Shown piece after piece: positions 11,614-20,640 of a DNA stretch of 38,275 bases. The DNA is taken from NCBI GenBank assembly GCA_003427395.1, contig BFEA01000225.1:279709-317983 (forward strand). Direction: 5' to 3'. The DNA is from Chara braunii (Eukaryota > Streptophyta > Charophyceae > Charales > Characeae). Below the pieces are notes generated by a model. It was not told the origin of the DNA, ran no database searches, and saw only the letters and a list, made by a program, of their open reading frames with translations. The position numbers were made by a program, and so were the translations under genes. Each line of letters starts with the position of its first letter. Positions within the stretch are counted from its first letter, which is position 1.

Positions 11614-11910
11614 AAAAGAAGTGATTGCATGCCGTACATCTTCGTATCTATTCTTCACCGTCGTATATGCATGCCAAAAGAAGTGATTGCATGCCAATTT
11701 TTCCATGTGTGCGTGCAAAATCAGCAACTATGACATCATGGGGAGTGGAAAAGGTCGTTCATGTATCTGTTTGGCATGTGATTTCTCATCGATTTGGTAT
11801 CGATTTCCATTTGATTTCTCATTATGATAACATGGAGAGTGGAAAAGATCGTATTGCTCCAATTTCATGTGATTTCTCATGGATTTGGCATCAAATGGAG
11901 GACAAGTCAT
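11614..11910. repeat. Direct repeats downstream of eL6
   Basis: An exact 20-base repeat AAAAGAAGTGATTGCATGCC occurs at 11614-11633 and 11676-11695. A 94-bp diverged pair follows, with TATGACATCATGGGGAGTGG at 11729 and a close match at 11823, each followed by GTGATTTCTCAT(C/G)GATTTGG. This is 3' flank of the ribosomal protein gene and no coding signal is seen. Confidence 0.7.
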
Positions 11911-12545
11911 TCATGTAGCAGTTTCGTAATCGTGTTGTTCACTTGCCAGTGTGTACTGGCGATCAATGCTCATTACTTGGGTCTTGAACGGCGTTCAGCA
12001 TCGTCTCGTTTCCCCTACCTACCAGTGTTGATGGATTAAACGTCTATCACTCGGTCATGAACCAGGTTTCGTATCGTCTTCTCTTATCTAAGCGGCCCAG
12101 CTAGGTCGGTAGCTTCAGGAGGGTTTCGTGGTTGCTTTTGATAGCCATTGTGTGGGATTCATGGTGACCCCGGCGGTACATAACTGAAAGTCCTGACCTT
12201 CACAATTTATCATGAAGTCGATGACATGACTGACTTGGCCGGGAGAGGATGATGATTAGTGCTGTTGTCCGTTTTTGCCCTCTGTCTGCCATTAGTTGCC
12301 CAGGCCCGGATTTGAAATGAGCACGCAGTGCAAAAGAATCTCCCGCATCAAAGGTCTATGATCTGTTCTAATGGGCATCAAGATCTATTACTGACTCTTG
12401 TGAACGCCAAAAAATTAAGGGAAAGATCTTGGAAAGAATGGATTGACTTGTTATGTGGAGCACGCCAGCAAAACAAAACACAGCGGAACGTATTAGCAAC
12501 CTCTCCTCTTGGAGATCACTATCGTGTTCCCTCTCTGCGTCCCTT
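11911..12545. other. Non-coding stretch, no gene seen
   Basis: A weak pair of about 80 bp (TTACTTGGGTCTTGAACGGC near 11973 and CACTCGGTCATGAACCAGG near 12048) is the only structure I see. The reading frames are short and unlike any known protein. Confidence 0.5.
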
Positions 12546-12707
12546 CTCTCCGTCCCTCTTCGTCCACTCTCCTCCATAACTCGCTCTCCCTCTCTCCTCC
12601 GTCCCTCTTCGTCTACTCCTTCGTAACTCGTTCTCCTTCTCTCCTCCGTCCCTCTTCGTCTACTCTCCTTCACGACTCGCTCTCCTTCTCTCCTACGTCC
12701 CGTGATT
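12546..12707. repeat. CT-rich tandem repeat, about 47-49 bp unit, just over three copies
   Basis: The block CTCTCC(TCC)GTCCC starts at 12546, 12592, 12639 and 12688. Between starts the unit reads TCTTCGTCnACTC, then AACTCGCTCTCC with minor changes. The strand is almost entirely pyrimidine. Confidence 0.8.
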
Positions 12708-12746
12708 TGTAGTTTGGGGATTCTTTTCTTCAGTTAGTGAGCTTGA

Positions 12747-13160
12747 GCATACACGCTCTGCCATCCCCCGGGCGCGGCGAAGGACCAAATGATAGTTAAA
12801 ACGGGTAAAACACGTTCAGAAAAGCAGGGTTAAGAAAAGGAATTGTCGTCCTCGTCTCCGCTGCTACCGTGTCATTTGGTCCCGTGTGCGTTTTGTCATC
12901 TGCTTCTTGACCACGCTCTCTGCGAATCTTGAGTACCTTCCCCGCCATTCCTCAAGCGCCGGCAACGGACGAAATGACAGGGTTAAAAACGAGTGAAACA
13001 CGTTCAGAAACAGGGTCAACAAGAGGTTTTGAAAGAGTTAAGAAAACGGATCGTCGTCTTCTGATCGTCTTCTGATCGTCTTCTAATCTCCTGCTACCGT
13101 GTCATTTGTCTCCGTCTGCATTTTGTCGTTCGCTTCTTCAGTCTCTCTGCGAATGCATGC
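12747..13160. repeat. Diverged duplication of a block with inverted ends
   Basis: Two copies of a 185-230 bp block share, in order, GGAC(C/G)AAATGA (12782 and 12967), ACACGTTCAGAAA, GGGTnAACAAGA-like text, GCTACCGTGTCATTTG (12864 and 13093) and CTCTCTGCGAAT. In the first copy GGACCAAATGATA and TGTCATTTGGTCC are near-perfect inverse complements about 90 bases apart, so each copy may be a small TIR-bounded element. The second copy carries an extra triple repeat of GATCGTCTTCT near 13060. Confidence 0.65.
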
Positions 13161-13640
13161 ACCTCCTTCGGAAGCACCCAGTTTCCCAGTATGCTCTCGC
13201 TCTCACCTTCAATGGGCTTCCGACCCCTTCATCAGAACTACCCAGAGAGAACGAAGATACAGGATCCCAACCCCCTTATTACCCTTCCCCTGCTACCCCT
13301 TGATTCTTCATTATCCTGCTTTTTTCTTTCTGTGCGAATACAGACCCCTCGTCCTCGAGCATGCCATGAAGAACGGGCGCGCCCCTCCCTTTTATCTGAA
13401 ATGAAATGTCTTCTTACGCGAATAAAGAACCCGTTTTTTCCCACACCCATCTCCCTCGTCTGCGTTGTTTCTCGGAGCTTTCTCAGAGCTTCGAGTCAAG
13501 GATATGTGGACAGCGATGACCAGGAGGTTATGGCAGTAACAGAGACAGCTAAGGGATATGTTTACAACCGTGTTTGGCAGGTGATGGGGGGTTCCGTGTC
13601 TTAAAAAAAAAAAGGCATGGTTATTGATGATGCCTACCGA
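13161..13640. other. Pyrimidine-rich stretch, no gene seen
   Basis: Open frames exist on both strands, but the translations are biased and match nothing I recognise. An A run lies near 13603-13613. Confidence 0.45.
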
Positions 13641-13680
13641 AGGAGAGAGTGTGTATATGTGTGTGTATGGAGGGTAAGGG

Positions 13681-13951
13681 CCAGATCCCACTTGCCCTTA
13701 TTGATCATTTCTGACCGTTGATCCTCGTTATGGAGGGTGAAAAATGAATAATCCAGAGTAGTGGGATCTGACCCTAAGTAGACGGGTTTTCATGTTGCGA
13801 GAGACGGAGGGAGAGCCAGATCCCAATAGCCCGTATTGTTCATTTCTGACCGTTGATCTTCGTAATCGAGGGTGAAAAATGAATAAAACCAGGGTAGTGG
13901 GAACTGACTCTAAGTAGAGGGGATTTCAAGTTGCGAGAGACGGTGGGAGGG
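13681..13951. repeat. 135-bp tandem duplication
   Basis: Unit 1 (13681-13815) and unit 2 (13816-13951) both start CCAGATCCCA. They share TTCATTTCTGACCGTTGATC-type text, GAGGGTGAAAAATGAATAA, AGTGGGA(T/A)CTGAC and GTTGCGAGAGACGG in the same order and spacing. Confidence 0.85.
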
Positions 13952-14478
13952 CTAGGAGGAGAGAGCTGAGGCGGGTTACGGTCTTTGCCGGTGCGGAGCT
14001 GGAGGGGCTGGAGGGGAGGCGCTGTACCCGCCGATCTTTCCCCGGGGGGAGTTGGTGTGGTCGGTTGGGGGCCAAAGCAGTTGCCAGCGGGACTGCGCTC
14101 ACCGCAGCGAATGCGTTCGGAGTTGGTGGTTCTGGCGGTACCTCGGCTGGGCGGAGGGTTGGCAAGCTGTGGTGCATGTGGCACTGGCATGGAAAAGGCC
14201 GGCGCTCGACTGCCCTGCGCATTCCGAGGTCGCGTTGGGTTTTTGCGTAGACGTGTCGAAATTATATTTTCTCGAATCTGTATTTTGAGCCGCCTCAGTG
14301 TGTGACGTAACACCGTCTGTGCATCGATATTGCGTGAACCAATGGTTCGTGAATTCACAGGACAGGCAGGGTCTTCCTTTTGGCCTCCAATTACAGGCGA
14401 TCACGATCCCCATCCTGAAATTTCAAGGCGCCAACGCTGCCAAATGGATGAGAAGTGAAGGCCTTGATCTCGAGTGCT
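13952..14478. other. GC-richer stretch, no gene supported
   Basis: A minus-strand frame of 172 codons crosses this stretch and the preceding duplication, but it is Pro/Arg/Ser-rich with no domain. The plus strand has overlapping Gly-rich frames. I cannot support a gene in either direction. Confidence 0.45.
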
Positions 14479-14572
14479 ATGTATAGTAGTTTGTAGTGTG
14501 TATTAGGCGACTTTACAGTGTGTACTATGTATAGTAGTTTGTAGTGTGTATTAGGCGACTTCATAGTGTGTA
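14479..14572. repeat. 47-bp tandem duplication
   Basis: TATGTATAGTAGTTTGTAGT starts at 14479 and 14526. The repeat continues through GTGTATTAGGCGACTT with little change between copies. Confidence 0.85.
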
Positions 14573-14693
14573 GCAATTTATAATTTATAGTCTGTGAGAA
14601 TCTATCTTGTGGGAGAAGTGTATTGCGTGGTGTACTAAGTAACATTTGGAAAATTGGCAGTCGTGTGCACATTGGCGGGACTGAGGGCGTTGG

Positions 14694-14843
14694 CGCACGG
14701 CACACGAAACGAAAAACGAAGTCAATGTCTCTTCCCACAGAAAATGGCCAGGTTCATCGGTTTGCTATAAATAGTAACGAGTGTATTTTGCCACCTTGGG
14801 TGTGCAGATTCACTCGTTTCGTTTTCGTTTCGTGTGCCGTGCG
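14694..14843. mobile_element. 150-bp element with 26-bp terminal inverted repeats (MITE-like)
   Basis: The left end 14694-14720 begins CGCACGGCACACGAAACG. The right end 14818-14843 is its inverse complement, with a single A insertion as the only difference. The interior (about 14724-14806) resembles 17042-17125: both contain TTCCCACAG(A/G)AAATG and GTATTTTGCCACC in the same order and orientation. No target-site duplication is obvious. TIRs on a short non-coding body fit a non-autonomous DNA element. Confidence 0.55.
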
Positions 14844-15105
14844 GCGAGACCCTGAATCATGCATAGAGCAAGGGTGAGACTACTGCTGTGTGATTGCAGA
14901 ATACTTGTCGTAACCTTGTGCCTACAACCTAGAAATTTCGAGGCTGTGTTATCGTCCATTGTTGGCGACAGGAGGTGGGTGACAATTTTATCGTGTGACA
15001 CAATGGTCGGTAAAGTAACTAGAGGCGGAGACGGTGGGTGTCATCTCTTTCAGCTTGCATGGAGGGGTCTTCGCGGCTGTTCGGCATCCATGGGAGGAGT
15101 CCGAT

Positions 15106-15700
15106 CGGTAGCTTTTGCTGAATCTTCTTCTAATCGTGAATACCTTGGTTGGCCAGCGTTTTTAGGGGTTTAGAAGCCTCCTTGGGCCCGGTCCCAGTAG
15201 TGTTGTGCATTCTTGACCGCCGGTTGTGGCTGGAATACACAGATCCATGGCCAGAAATGAAGAACACCATCTAGTGGGACTTGGCCCCTGGAAACCCTCA
15301 ATGGTATGGGTGCCCCTTGGGGAACCGCTAGAAATGTAAAATGCATCCCTTGGAATGGTCGAAGGGTTATTCGACAATAACAAGGAAATCATCCAGCGAA
15401 GGGAACACAGATGGGCCGGCCGTTACGACAGATTTGGGAACGGATGAGGTGTCCAGTCGGTAGCTATTGGTACATCTTATTCTAACGAAAAATTGCTCGG
15501 CGGCCCGGGTTTTTGCTGGTTTGGAAGCTCCATGGAAAGCTTTTTCCTTGAAACAGATCGCGTGGTTGGCCCTCGAGGCACCGCCAGAAATTCCTTTGCC
15601 ATGGCAGGACTGTTACACCGCCAGAAATTCCACCGCCAGAATTCCTCTAGCGACGGGTACACGGACGGGGCGGCCGTTACGGAAGATTTGGCCAGGATGA
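15106..15700. repeat. 352-bp diverged tandem duplication
   Basis: CGGTAGCT starts at 15106 and 15458. Both copies continue through a TCTTnTTCTAA block, a GTTT(A/G)GAAGC(C)TCC block and a GGCCGTTAC-GA(C/A)AGATTTGG block (15411 and 15679). Similarity is partial, so the duplication is old. Long frames across it on either strand look like by-products of the GC-rich composition. Confidence 0.65.
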
Positions 15701-15831
15701 CTTCTGGATTAGACTTCTCAGTACCCGGACGATGCGGACCCGGCTCTCCTAGATAAGAACCTTTCCGTCCCTCCCCCCACCCCCCGGCCCCCCAACCTGT
15801 TGAGAAGAGGTGATATTTTCTCGTTGGAAGA

Positions 15832-16352
15832 GCACAATCGAGAAGCAATTCTCCTCGGTCAGCCCACGGTAGCGGTGATCGGGATCCTCCTAGAGGGGGT
15901 CATGGTGTATACTCATTATTTATAGCACAGTCGAGAAGAAATTCTACCCTCAGTCCGTCAATCGGTATCGGGATCCTCCTAGAGGGGGTCATGGTGTATT
16001 CTTATAATTTATAGCACAGTCGAGAAGAAATCTTAATACGCCTAGCCGGGATCGGGATAGTACAGTCGAGAAGACATCTCAATACGCCTACCCGGGATCG
16101 GGATACTCCTAGAGGGGGTCATGATGTATTCTCATCATTTACAGCACAGTCGATAAGAATTCTTCTCAATCCGCATAGCCGGGATCGGGACCCTCCACAG
16201 CACAGTCGATAAGAATTCTTCTCAATCCGCATAGCCGGGGTCGGGACCCTCCTAGAGAAGAATTCTCCTTACACTAGGGGCCCTGGGTTGTAATGAGATG
16301 TGACTCAAGAGTGCAGAATTACGCACAAGAGGTCGGGATCCTCCTAGAGGGC
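15832..16352. repeat. Minisatellite with mixed long (84-93 bp) and short (46-56 bp) units
   Basis: Units starting G(C/T)ACA(G/A)TCGA(G/T)AAG begin at 15832, 15925, 16014, 16060, 16144 and 16200. Long units contain a core CGGGAT(C/A)CTCCTAGAGGGGGTCAT followed by an AT-rich tail. The short units at 16014, 16144 and 16200 lack some or all of these segments. A final core copy, TCGGGATCCTCCTAGAGGG, lies at 16333-16351. There are no uniform spacers and no coding signal. Confidence 0.85.
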
Positions 16353-16420
16353 TGTAGCCTATACTAGGGGGCCTGGCTTGCGATGTGAAGTAACTCAAGA
16401 ATGGTGAGTTATGCAAATGA
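16272..16420. repeat. 90-bp direct duplication at the end of the minisatellite
   Basis: ACTAGGGG(G)CCTGG starts at 16272 and 16362. It is followed in both by TG(T/C)(A/G)ATG and ACTCAAGA, and then by a GTGnAGnATTA/GAGTTATGCA-like end. The two copies bracket the last minisatellite core. Confidence 0.6.
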
Positions 16421-17783
16421 TCTTGGGCCGTAGTGCATTGGTCTGCAAGTGCGGAGCTTTTTACAGGGACGTTGATGGAAATGGAGTATGGAAATGGAGT
16501 ATGGGGCTGCTTTCTCTTCAGAAGCCTCTACGGTTCATTTGTCTATGATTCCTGAGTTTTTATTGTAGACAAAGGAAGCCCCCTTTCAAATGAAATTTAT
16601 CAGAGTGAAATCTACGGAATAAATGTTAAGTCGTCCCACGGCATGCCAAGTGGAAAAGGAATTTGAGGAATGTAGTTAAAGGAAGGTAGGTGGAATGGAT
16701 GTCTGAACGTTGTCCTTTCTAAACAGCCAGTACATTTCCCTGCGATTATTTTAGAGCGGCGGCTTGCATTCAACTCTTGGGACTCCGCTGCTGGAGCAAA
16801 ATGGCTGGTGGCGCAAGCCAAAAGGAGGCTTGCCCCACTTCGGTTCTATTTTGGTACACAGTGCAATTACAGCCCCGGATAAATGTGCTTTGGATGTTCT
16901 GCGCCAGTGCGCTATTTTTTGGTGTACAGAGCGTTTCCAGCCGATCACGTGGTTTTGGATGCATCAGCTCAATCCCGCCTAGATCTCGTCACTTGCATGG
17001 CAAATAAAGCGTAGGTGCTTTTCCACTAACAACTAAGGAAAAATGAAACGAGTGCATTTTCCCACAGGAAATGAACAGCTTGATATAAATTCAAATGAAC
17101 GTATTTTGCCACCCTCGTGGGCAGTGTGTGGGGATGCCCTAATTTAACACAGAGTCATGGAACAGAGGGAAGCCCTCCCTACGGGTAGCTGTGAGGCTAG
17201 GCTTGACAATTTCGCTTGGAGAATGTTTTTGACTAATGCGTTGGGATTTGTCGGCAGAGATTGTGGAATGGGATTTGGATGTCGATGCTGAATGGGTAGC
17301 CCTGGGGTTGGCGACCCATTCTCTGTGGTCACTGCACTGAAAAGCACCTTAAAACCACCAGTAACTGGCCCAGCACTTGCCCAGGGCGCTTCCCCTTTTA
17401 TGTAGAGGCATTTGGGCTTCAGGCTACCGAACCACAATGGCGGGAGGCACCAGCCAATAGGTAAACAAAAGTGTTCGCTGGCAGTTTGTTAGAAATCGGC
17501 GTGCAGGGTGCGCCGTGTCCTGGCATCGATACTGGGCACTGCTGGTTTAAGCAACCTTTTCGTGTAAATCTGTCCTGCTGAGGGCCAGATGTTTGTTTGA
17601 CTGTAGAACGTGCAACTTGCGCTTCGTCCGGACCAGAAATCACCCACACGACAGACTCCACCCGCTTGAATATCTGCTTGGATCAGATTGGAAAGAGTGG
17701 AGGAGGACAAAAGGCTGGATATGCAGCAGCAGACGCAATCCAGTGGAATGCATGTGACGAGGAATGAAGAGGAACGCAAAAAA
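16421..17783. other. Non-coding stretch with one relict repeat, no gene supported
   Basis: The segment 17042-17125 matches the interior of the TIR element at 14694-14843. Elsewhere, overlapping frames of 65-100 codons occur on both strands (for example minus 17144-17437 and 17419-17661) without recognisable domains, splice structure or supporting context. Confidence 0.45.
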
Positions 17784-17920
17784 GGGTATACTCGCACTAA
17801 GCCCTGAAAATTGCTTAATACAAAAATCAGTGGCTAGATGGAGTCCTTGTAAAGTGAGGACTCGATCCAGCCAATGATTTTGCTACTTCGAGATTTTGAG
17901 GGCCTAGTGTGAGTATACTC
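17784..17920. repeat. 137-bp near-perfect hairpin (MITE-like foldback or small-RNA precursor)
   Basis: Two 65-base arms, 17784-17848 and 17856-17920, are inverse complements without gaps and with about 17 mismatches, separated by a 7-base loop (GTAAAGT). The outer ends read GGGTATACTCGCACTA and TAGTGTGAGTATACTC. If the element starts at CTCGCACTA with TA flanks, it would fit a Stowaway/Tc1-mariner-type MITE. The length and loop also suit a plant microRNA precursor. It has no coding capacity. Confidence 0.6.
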
Positions 17921-17959
17921 TTAGCAAGTTTTTGTAGGATTTGTGAATCTGATGGCACA

Positions 17960-18053
17960 TGAGCACGTGTCTCAGTGCCTTGGTATTTTGTTCAGTGACA
18001 GAGGATCGAAACTTGAGCATGCGTCCTTGTGCGTTGGCATTTTATTCACTGCC
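17960..18053. repeat. Diverged direct repeat, about 55-bp period
   Basis: GAGCACGTGTCTCAGTGCCT... at 17960 and GAGCATGCGTCCTTGTGCGT... at 18015 continue as TTGG(T/C)ATTTT(G/A)TTCA in both copies. The 131-codon frame over this region is pyrimidine-driven and I do not call it a gene. Confidence 0.5.
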
Positions 18054-18430
18054 ATCCTCCTCCTGTGGCGACGCACCTGACACAGCTTCCATTGCCTTTT
18101 TGTTATTGCCCATTCTTGACTTCTCAGTTGCGCCTGCAACCCGTTTCCCCACTCCTTATCCGGTGACTTCAATGGCAATCGTCTCCCTCGCAATGTTAAC
18201 CTGTTTTCTCCCATTCTTCTCCGTCTCCCTTCTTCTTGCTTCCTTCTTTCCCTTGTGTTCCTTACGTCCCACTTTTTTCTCGTGCCCAACTTCTCCCTTG
18301 GCTCGCGGGCCCAATGGGGATCCGTGTCGGGTCTCGATCGGAGTGAGACTATAACCTGCACGTCACGGATCGATTAGGCAATTAGAATGGGACTTCTCCA
18401 TGATCCCGACTGCTGTTCCCTCCGCTGCTC

Positions 18431-18504
18431 ACATTCACCATGCATTTATCCTTCCCCATCCATTGCAACATTCACCATGCATGCATCCTTCCCCATCCAT
18501 TGCA
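18431..18504. repeat. 37-bp tandem duplication, two copies
   Basis: 18431-18467 and 18468-18504 both start ACATTCACCATGCAT and end CCCATCCATTGCA, with only two visible differences. It looks recent compared with the other duplications here. Confidence 0.9.
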
Positions 18505-19008
18505 AAAGTGATGGTCTCAAGCAGCTTTGGCCCTAGCGTTCGTCGACACTCTCTCTTCTGAAGGTGAGTAGACAGGCCGGGTATATTTTAGACTCGAGTG
18601 ATTCGCAAGTCAGGGAGTCCTGATATGCTGATCTCGATCAAGCAAAGTTGCGAGTGTGATCCATCCCTTCTTGGGATTTCATTGTGCTAGGTGCAATGGA
18701 AAGATGGGTAGTGTACTTCTTGATAGTTGACTTGTCGTTTGTCTCTCCAATAGGTTAATGTAGTTGTGCATGTCAGAATTTTGAGTATGGATGTCGGGAT
18801 TGCGGCGTGGATGTGTGAACTACCGGTAGTCTGTATTTATACAGTGCTGGGGTGTTTCCAAACTGATCCGTCGCTGTTATCCGCATATTCTCACGTGACT
18901 GCCTTCCCGTACCGAAATTCACAAATTGTATGGGAATGTGATGTACGCGAGGCCACGATGCTACCGACTTGACTCCAAAAAAATGTGCCTTCGTTGTAAA
19001 TGAATACA
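18505..19008. other. Non-coding stretch, no gene seen
   Basis: I see no duplication, RNA gene or convincing reading frame. Confidence 0.45.
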
Positions 19009-19395
19009 ACGTACGTATGGTGTACAAAGAGTCTTAGGGTCCATCTTTGCAGGAGCTTGTAGTATTAGACACGTTTTTAACTTTTTTCTCGAATTTGATT
19101 GGGATATTTTCGAAGACCCTCGGACAAAAGTTGTTTGTATTTCAATTTCGTACAACATAGTATGTTTTCAGATTTTTTTGGGATTATTTTTTAAAAATCG
19201 AAAAAAAAAAAAAAATAGAAAACACATCCAAAACTGGCATCAAGACAGTTATTTCGAAAATTTGAAATTAGCAAATATTCGAACACAGAGTCGGTACGTT
19301 ATATTCGACCATACGTTCTATTTGGGGAAAAAAAAGCGATTCCGGAAAACCCGTTTTTTCGAAGTAAGTTGAATAGAATGTACGTACGTGTTTTT
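19009..19395. repeat. Dispersed AT-rich repeat with GTACGTAC-like ends
   Basis: The interior 19118-19180 (GACCCTCGGACAAAAGTTGTT, then ACAACATA) matches the shell blocks at 36068-36115 and 35737-35760. The ends carry AATACAACGTACGTA (left) and TTGAATAGAATGTACGTACG (right). The right end also resembles 37888-37935 (CGGAGGTAACTTGAATACAAGG). It is probably a member of the dispersed shell repeat that lacks the CpG-rich core. The borders are approximate. Confidence 0.5.
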
Positions 19396-20640
19396 TTGGG
19401 TTACGACAGTATTCTATAAGCTGTACCTCTTTCCCAAGCGGTCCCAGCATTCCAGATGTTACCACAAGGTTATGTAATTATTGACACTACTATCTATTTG
19501 CTCTTTCTGTATTACCTTGTGGTTAGAGTTGTTCCCTGGGTCGACATAGCACTATTGAGGGAAGGAATAGACTCTGGCCCTGTCTACCTCGAACCTTGGA
19601 CTGTGTGGAACATGTGAACCCACCATAGTTGGTTTTCGTGATCCCATTTATAGACCTGCCCTGTTTCGACTTTCAACCAGGAAATTGGAAGCATTTCCTG
19701 GGGTGGCCGTTTGTCATCTTTCCTGTTTTGAATATTGGGCTCGATGCGTTTTCTTGCTTCTCGGTATGAAATGAGGTTTGTTTGTTTTGTTTATTGCTTT
19801 CTTTTTGGTTTTTTAATTGAGTTTTTGGATGATGCCTTTGGAATTCTGGTTAATTGTGGTTGTCCTACAACCTTGACAAATCCAAAAAAAAAAAAAAAAA
19901 AAAAAACGAACTTGGCGAGTCTGCTTTTAGCGCTGTTCGGACCCACACTCCAACCAGAAAGCAGCACTGGGTGTGAGATGTGTGTCATGTTGCATTCAGC
20001 TGTCGTTGAAGCGTGTTCGGACGGGACTATGTCGGACAAGTGCTTCGGATCCTAGATGTCTACAGACCTCATCAGTGGACCCTTGATAGGCCCCAGAGTT
20101 TTGTAAGTTTTTGATCGTTCTCCTTCTCAGCTATCGCAGGCAGTGTCTAACGGTCTAGGCGAAGGTATAGCCTATGGCAGCCTTGCGTTTCCTGAGAACA
20201 AACCCCTAGCACAGTTGTTGTGCTGATATCTTGTTGTTGTCGTTGTCGGTGTTTGCGTGTATCTATGTTCCCAATGAGGCATAGGAGAGAGATTTGGAGA
20301 AGTGGCCTACCCCACCCTTTTTATTCTTGAACATGTCACTAAGCAAGGTCCAGTGCCAAGGATTTCATTGGATCGGGTTTTGTGTTAGCTGAAGCCGGAT
20401 CGTTTATTTTTGTCACATGTTGGATATGTGGAAATACAATATGATGATTTAGAGAAAGATGTGATTTTTGGGCCTAAATGATGGAAGAATTTTGTTATTT
20501 TGATTTGTTGAGTTCTTTGGTCCTTAAAGAAGTATAGAACTAAGGGCGCTTCCAGGACCATTACTGAGCAGACGCTTTGCGTTTAAATCCCATGAAAAAA
20601 GGACCATAAATTTTATGAAAAGTAGAGGGGTACATTAACG
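19396..20640. other. Non-coding stretch with an A tract, no gene seen
   Basis: An A run of 23 lies at 19884-19906, preceded by ACCTTGACAAAT, text that also precedes the target site at 4101-4110. It could be the tail of a plus-strand retrocopy, but I found no target-site duplication or body. No gene was recognised. Confidence 0.45.

Noticed and set aside
13840-14358. Minus-strand 172-codon frame
   Set aside because: It is Pro/Arg/Ser-rich, overlaps the 135-bp tandem duplication, shows no domain, and coexists with equally long Gly-rich frames on the other strand.
15477-15848. Minus-strand 123-codon frame
   Set aside because: It spans a diverged tandem duplication and a C-rich tract, with no domain or start context worth noting.
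15832-16352. Possible CRISPR-like array
   Set aside because: Units are tandem without unique spacers, vary from 46 to 93 bp, and lie in a plant-like nuclear genome. It is a minisatellite.
17959-18361. Plus 131-codon and minus 129-codon frames, the plus one with hydrophobic stretches that look like membrane segments
   Set aside because: The hydrophobicity comes from pyrimidine-rich DNA (Phe, Leu, Ser). The frames overlap each other and a direct repeat, and no family is recognisable.
19735-19906. A second poly(A)-tailed retrocopy
   Set aside because: The A23 run is clear, but I could not find matching target-site duplications; CGAACTTGG after the tail has only an imperfect match upstream near 19588.
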